From Hyphomicrobiales bacterium (GTDB taxonomy: Bacteria > Pseudomonadota > Alphaproteobacteria > Rhizobiales > CAJQND01), in NCBI GenBank assembly GCA_028285595.1, contig JANQOW010000064.1, forward strand, positions 1-36,800: a stretch of 36,800 bases of DNA, given 5' to 3'. The notes beneath the pieces were generated by a model. The model was not told the origin of the DNA. It saw only the letters and a list, made by a program, of their open reading frames with translations, and ran no database searches. The stretch's first letter is position 1, and each line of letters starts with the position of its first letter. The translations under genes and the position numbers were made by a program. Below are positions 34,321 to 36,800 of this stretch, piece after piece.

Positions 34321-35268
34321 ATGAGAGAGCCCATTTTGAACTCAGCGATTTTCGGGATCATTCTAACGTTGGCGTTTGTGACGTTGGAATCGATGCAGTT
34401 TGTCTACTTCGGCGGACTGTTCCAGCGCATGAGCTCGTTTCACTTCGGCGCCTTGGTGTTTGGCTCCATGATCGTGCTGTTCGTCGGCGGCACTGCACTG
34501 CGTGATCGCCAGGTCCTGCGGAACGCCTGGAGAAATCCTCGCCCGGTCATTGCCGTTAATCTCTGTGTCCTGTTCGCACTTGGCGCCTATTTGCTCTCGG
34601 TCCAACTGGTTGAGCCTGCGGTCACCTACGCGATCTCGTCTGCGGCCATGCCCGTCACCACCTACGTGCTCTTCCGGTTGGGCGTGCAGGAAGGCGAGGG
34701 GGTGCGAAACCTGGCGGAGGGTATCGGCACGTTTGGCTTGTTCCTCAGCATCCTCTATCTGGGGTACATCACCATATCCGGCCAATCCGGCTTCATTCGA
34801 GGTGGCGGCGCGTTGGCCGCGTTCGCAGGCGCGGGCCTTGCGATTGTTGATGGGGTGCTGTTCACCTGGGTTCTGGTGATCTCAAAGCGGCTCAACACTG
34901 TGGGCATAGGACCGGGGGCCGTTCTTGGTCTGCGGTTGCCGCTCTATGTTCTGGCGGCCAGTGCGTTGACGGTTGCCGGCGTCGATGCCCGCGCGCCTTT
35001 GCCGATGACCGACATCGCTGTTTTCGTGTTGCTCGGGTTGCTGCTCACCGTGCCGCCGCTCTACGCGTTGCAAAAGGCCGTTTCCTTGGTCTCAACCTTG
35101 ACCATCAGCTCGCTCACCGCCCTGGGGCCTTTCGTGATTTTCGCCCTGCAGATCATGGAGGGCCGGGTTGAGTATTCGCAAGCGACCTTGATCGGCCTAG
35201 GCCTCTATTCGATTGCCTCGCTGCTCTCAGCGCTCGGAGCGGTTCGTGCTGCAACGCAAGCGGGTTAG
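34321..35268 (+). CDS. DMT-superfamily (EamA-like) permease
   Basis: A 315-residue inner-membrane protein with about ten hydrophobic spans in two halves, the usual size and layout of EamA/DMT transporters. Spans are visible from SAIFGIILTLAFVTLESM to LGLYSIASLLSALGAV. The final segment, LTISSLTALGPFVIFALQIMEGR, matches the conserved last repeat in which a Pro and Glu follow the penultimate helices. ATG 34321 is preferred to a TTG at 34300; both have weak ribosome sites. Family members export metabolites or amino acids; the substrate is unknown. Confidence 0.75.
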   Translation: MREPILNSAIFGIILTLAFVTLESMQFVYFGGLFQRMSSFHFGALVFGSMIVLFVGGTALRDRQVLRNAWRNPRPVIAVNLCVLFALGAYLLSVQLVEPAVTYAISSAAMPVTTYVLFRLGVQEGEGVRNLAEGIGTFGLFLSILYLGYITISGQSGFIRGGGALAAFAGAGLAIVDGVLFTWVLVISKRLNTVGIGPGAVLGLRLPLYVLAASALTVAGVDARAPLPMTDIAVFVLLGLLLTVPPLYALQKAVSLVSTLTISSLTALGPFVIFALQIMEGRVEYSQATLIGLGLYSIASLLSALGAVRAATQAG

Positions 35269-35284
35269 AGCTAGCCAAACAAAA

Positions 35285-35319
35285 ACCGCTCCCGGCGACG
35301 GGCAATCGACGGGAGCGGT
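35285..35319 (-). terminator. Rho-independent terminator of the small exported protein gene
   Basis: A perfect 10-bp stem (35285-35294 with 35310-35319, ACCGCTCCCG/CGGGAGCGGT) with a 15-nt loop. On the minus strand it is followed by a run of T (35285-35281), so it ends leftward transcripts from 35633. It also faces the permease gene stop at 35268. Confidence 0.85.
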
Positions 35320-35348
35320 CCTTGTGCTGGTGGTCAGATCGAACGCGA

Positions 35349-35633
35349 TTAGAGGTATCTCGTCCGGCACCCGGCGACGTTTTTCACATAGTAACGCTCA
35401 GCTTGTCTGATCCGAACCCGGTCGCCATTGGCCTTGCGAACGGTGTGGTTGTAGGCCCTGAGAGCGGCCTTCTTGCAGCGCTGGAAGTTCTTTTGCGCAA
35501 TTTGCTGCTGGCGCTGTTCGAGGCGCCCGGAGGTGGGGTCGTTTGCAGCCGACGCAGAGGTTGTGGCTACGGTGATGGCCGGCAGCGCGCCCAAGAGCAA
35601 CGCGGCCAGGGTGAGGGTTTTGGTGAGTTTCAT
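35349..35633 (-). CDS. Small exported basic protein of unknown function
   Basis: A 94-residue protein. The ATG has AAGGA about 10 bases upstream. Residues 1-29 (MKLTKTLTLAALLLGALPAI onward to SASA) are a signal peptide. The mature part is about 65 residues, strongly basic, with two Cys (near residues 53 and 89) that could form one disulfide, and segments RLEQRQQQIAQKNFQRCKKA and GDRVRIRQAERYYVKNVAGC. No family is recognised. It is monocistronic with its own terminator and is divergent from the methyltransferase gene. Confidence 0.65.
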   Translation of the reverse strand: MKLTKTLTLAALLLGALPAITVATTSASAANDPTSGRLEQRQQQIAQKNFQRCKKAALRAYNHTVRKANGDRVRIRQAERYYVKNVAGCRTRYL

Positions 35634-35646
35634 TTTGTTTGTTCCT

Positions 35647-35681
35647 TTGTTGTGGTTTCACAGAAGTGATTGCCACAACAA
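35647..35681 (-). promoter_or_regulatory. Hairpin just upstream of a ribosome-binding site
   Basis: TTGTTGTGG (35647-35655) and CCACAACAA (35673-35681) form a 9-bp perfect inverted repeat with a 17-bp spacer, ending right next to the AAGGA site of the small exported protein gene at 35633. It could be an operator or a 5'-leader stem. Further right, CTGTTTG (35761) and CAAACAG (35781) form another palindrome before the methyltransferase gene. Confidence 0.35.
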
Positions 35682-35822
35682 TAGCTTCTGCCTGTTTCGG
35701 TCGTTTTTCTGCGCAGACGACTTTTGGTTTCCGTTGTTTCGGCGCGGTTTCAATTTGGCGCTGTTTGCTGCTGATCACGCCAAACAGTTGCAATTGGCCT
35801 GCAGAGCTCCGATTGTTGGGCC

Positions 35823-36611
35823 ATGACAAAGAACGCCCAATACACAGATGCCACCCGCGAAAGTCTGCAACGTATCTTCGGCAAGGGGTTCACCTCCCCT
35901 GGGGGCCGCGAGGAGATGGCGAGATTGCTGAACGGCCTGGACCTTGCCGGTCAGACTGTAATGGATCTGGGCTGTGGGCTCGGCGGCGACAGCCTGCTTC
36001 TGGGCGGAGCCTTTGGCGCCGGCAAGGTGGTGAGCGTCGATGTGGACCCGGGCAATCTTGAGGTGACGGGTGAGGCCGTGCGGGAGGCGGGCCTTAAAGA
36101 TGTGGTCACGCCCACTCTGGTGGAGCCTGGACCTATGCCTTTTCCTGACGCATCCTTCGATGCGGTCCACAGCAAGGCCATGATCTGCCATATCGAAGAC
36201 AAGGCGGCTTTGTTCAGCGAGGTCTGCAGGGTATTGCGGCCCGGCGGCACCTTTGTAGCGGCCGACTGGATGGCCGGCCCTGCTCAGCAGCTTTCCAAGA
36301 GCTACCATGATTTCGCCAATGATCTGGCCGACGCGGGTTTGAGCTTCTTCTTTCAAACAGCCGTGCAGCACAGGGAGGCCCTGAAGGCTGCGGGATTTGC
36401 GCAGATAGATCTTGAGGACGCTTCGCCTCACATTCTGGGCTACGCCCAAGAGCTTTTGGACCGCGTGACCGGTGAGGCTGAGGCCGATTTGCGCGACACG
36501 CTCGGTGAGGAGGGCTATGCAGGCATCTTGCGGCGCAGCCAGGGGCGGGTTGATGCGTTGGCGAGCGGGGATCTGCAGTTTCAATACATGCGGGCGAAAA
36601 CCAGCGCCTAG
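35823..36611 (+). CDS. SAM-dependent methyltransferase, phosphoethanolamine N-methyltransferase-like
   Basis: A 262-residue class I methyltransferase. VMDLGCGLGGDSLLL (about residues 45-59) is motif I for SAM binding, VVSVDVDPGNLEV is the acidic loop after strand 2, PFPDASFDAVHSKAMICHIEDK is motif II/post-II, and EVCRVLRPGGTFVAADW is motif III. The N-terminal RIFGKGFTSPGG resembles the FGEGFVSTGG lead-in of phosphoethanolamine and related N-methyltransferases. A nitrogen methyl acceptor such as an ethanolamine or glycine derivative is therefore possible but not shown. It is a single gene followed by a palindromic element. Confidence 0.85.
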   Translation: MTKNAQYTDATRESLQRIFGKGFTSPGGREEMARLLNGLDLAGQTVMDLGCGLGGDSLLLGGAFGAGKVVSVDVDPGNLEVTGEAVREAGLKDVVTPTLVEPGPMPFPDASFDAVHSKAMICHIEDKAALFSEVCRVLRPGGTFVAADWMAGPAQQLSKSYHDFANDLADAGLSFFFQTAVQHREALKAAGFAQIDLEDASPHILGYAQELLDRVTGEAEADLRDTLGEEGYAGILRRSQGRVDALASGDLQFQYMRAKTSA

Positions 36612-36647
36612 AGCAGTTCTTTGTCATATGGAACCGCTTGATGGAGT

Positions 36648-36732
36648 CAAATCAGCCCATATCCAAGGCGCGAAGCGCAGTGCGATGTGGTGCATCGGAC
36701 GAGCTTCGCAACGTAGGAGATGGGCTGATTTG
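36648..36732. repeat. Nested palindromic element at the right edge
   Basis: CAAATCAGCCCAT (36648-36660) and ATGGGCTGATTTG (36720-36732) are 13-bp perfect inverted repeats. Inside are GCGAAGC (36670-36676) with GCTTCGC (36703-36709), and CGATG (36683-36687) with CATCG (36693-36697), giving one long nested hairpin. It starts soon after the methyltransferase stop. No gene is visible from 36612 to the window end at 36800, but the edge limits this. Confidence 0.75.
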
Positions 36733-36800
36733 GCCCACCGAAGGCCGGGTTTTCGCGCCCGCTGAGCGTCGTTGCGGGCCGCTTGTGGTCGGCCAGACCA

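Overview
The window is 36.8 kb of GC-rich, densely coded bacterial chromosome. It looks like an alphaproteobacterium: the repertoire is heavy in amine and amino-acid catabolism, there is a hut locus run through HutF, short palindromic intergenic repeats are present, and several genes overlap by ATGA or GTGA junctions. No genus can be named from sequence alone. There is no rRNA, tRNA, CRISPR array, prophage, transposase or plasmid signature, so this is housekeeping and catabolic chromosome rather than a mobile island.

Layout. 1-3931 (minus): two consecutive FAD-dependent dimethylglycine/sarcosine dehydrogenase-type genes, the second cut by the left edge. They diverge from a sulfotransferase-like gene (4059-4814). 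4979-6487 (minus): a two-domain 3-hydroxyacyl-CoA dehydrogenase. 6643-8983: three poorly known genes, two of them for exported proteins. 9087-11056 (plus): nitroreductase, HAD phosphatase and flavin reductase-like genes in tandem. 11200-15466 (minus): an RpiR-type regulator followed by a complete polar amino-acid ABC transporter. 15539-16738 (minus): a CaiB/BaiF CoA-transferase. 17005-23551: histidine utilisation, with hutC-hutF leftward and hutI-hutH-hutU rightward from a shared control region carrying a HutC-type palindrome. 23665-27872: a convergent response regulator and giant transporter-linked hybrid kinase resembling CrbR/CrbS (ErdR/MxtR). 28029-30244 (plus): enoyl-CoA hydratase-like, zinc alcohol dehydrogenase-like and NTF2-like genes. 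30248-32408 (minus): PNPOx-like, PEP mutase/isocitrate lyase-like and macro-domain-like genes in one tight operon. 32409-33622 is the only long, mostly non-coding stretch; it holds phased A-tracts, repeated TTCAGA boxes, a small exported peptide and a run of hairpins with C-rich loops ending in a terminator. 33623-36611: a duplicated-cysteine exported protein, a DMT-type permease, a small exported protein and a methyltransferase.

How it works together. Histidine is deaminated to urocanate (HutH), hydrated (HutU), opened to N-formimino-glutamate (HutI) and deiminated to N-formyl-glutamate (HutF). The final deformylase (HutG) is not in the window. The neighbouring amino-acid ABC transporter could feed this or another pathway. 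The dehydrogenase pair suggests demethylation of methylated glycines or related amines, passing one-carbon units to tetrahydrofolate.

Most notable points: HutH carries Ala-Cys-Gly instead of Ala-Ser-Gly at the position that forms the MIO cofactor (Cys144); a possible non-coding RNA cluster lies near 33.1-33.4 kb; a divergent macro-domain-like protein sits in a metabolic operon; and two enzymes (hydratase and alcohol dehydrogenase) lack a usual catalytic or metal-binding residue.
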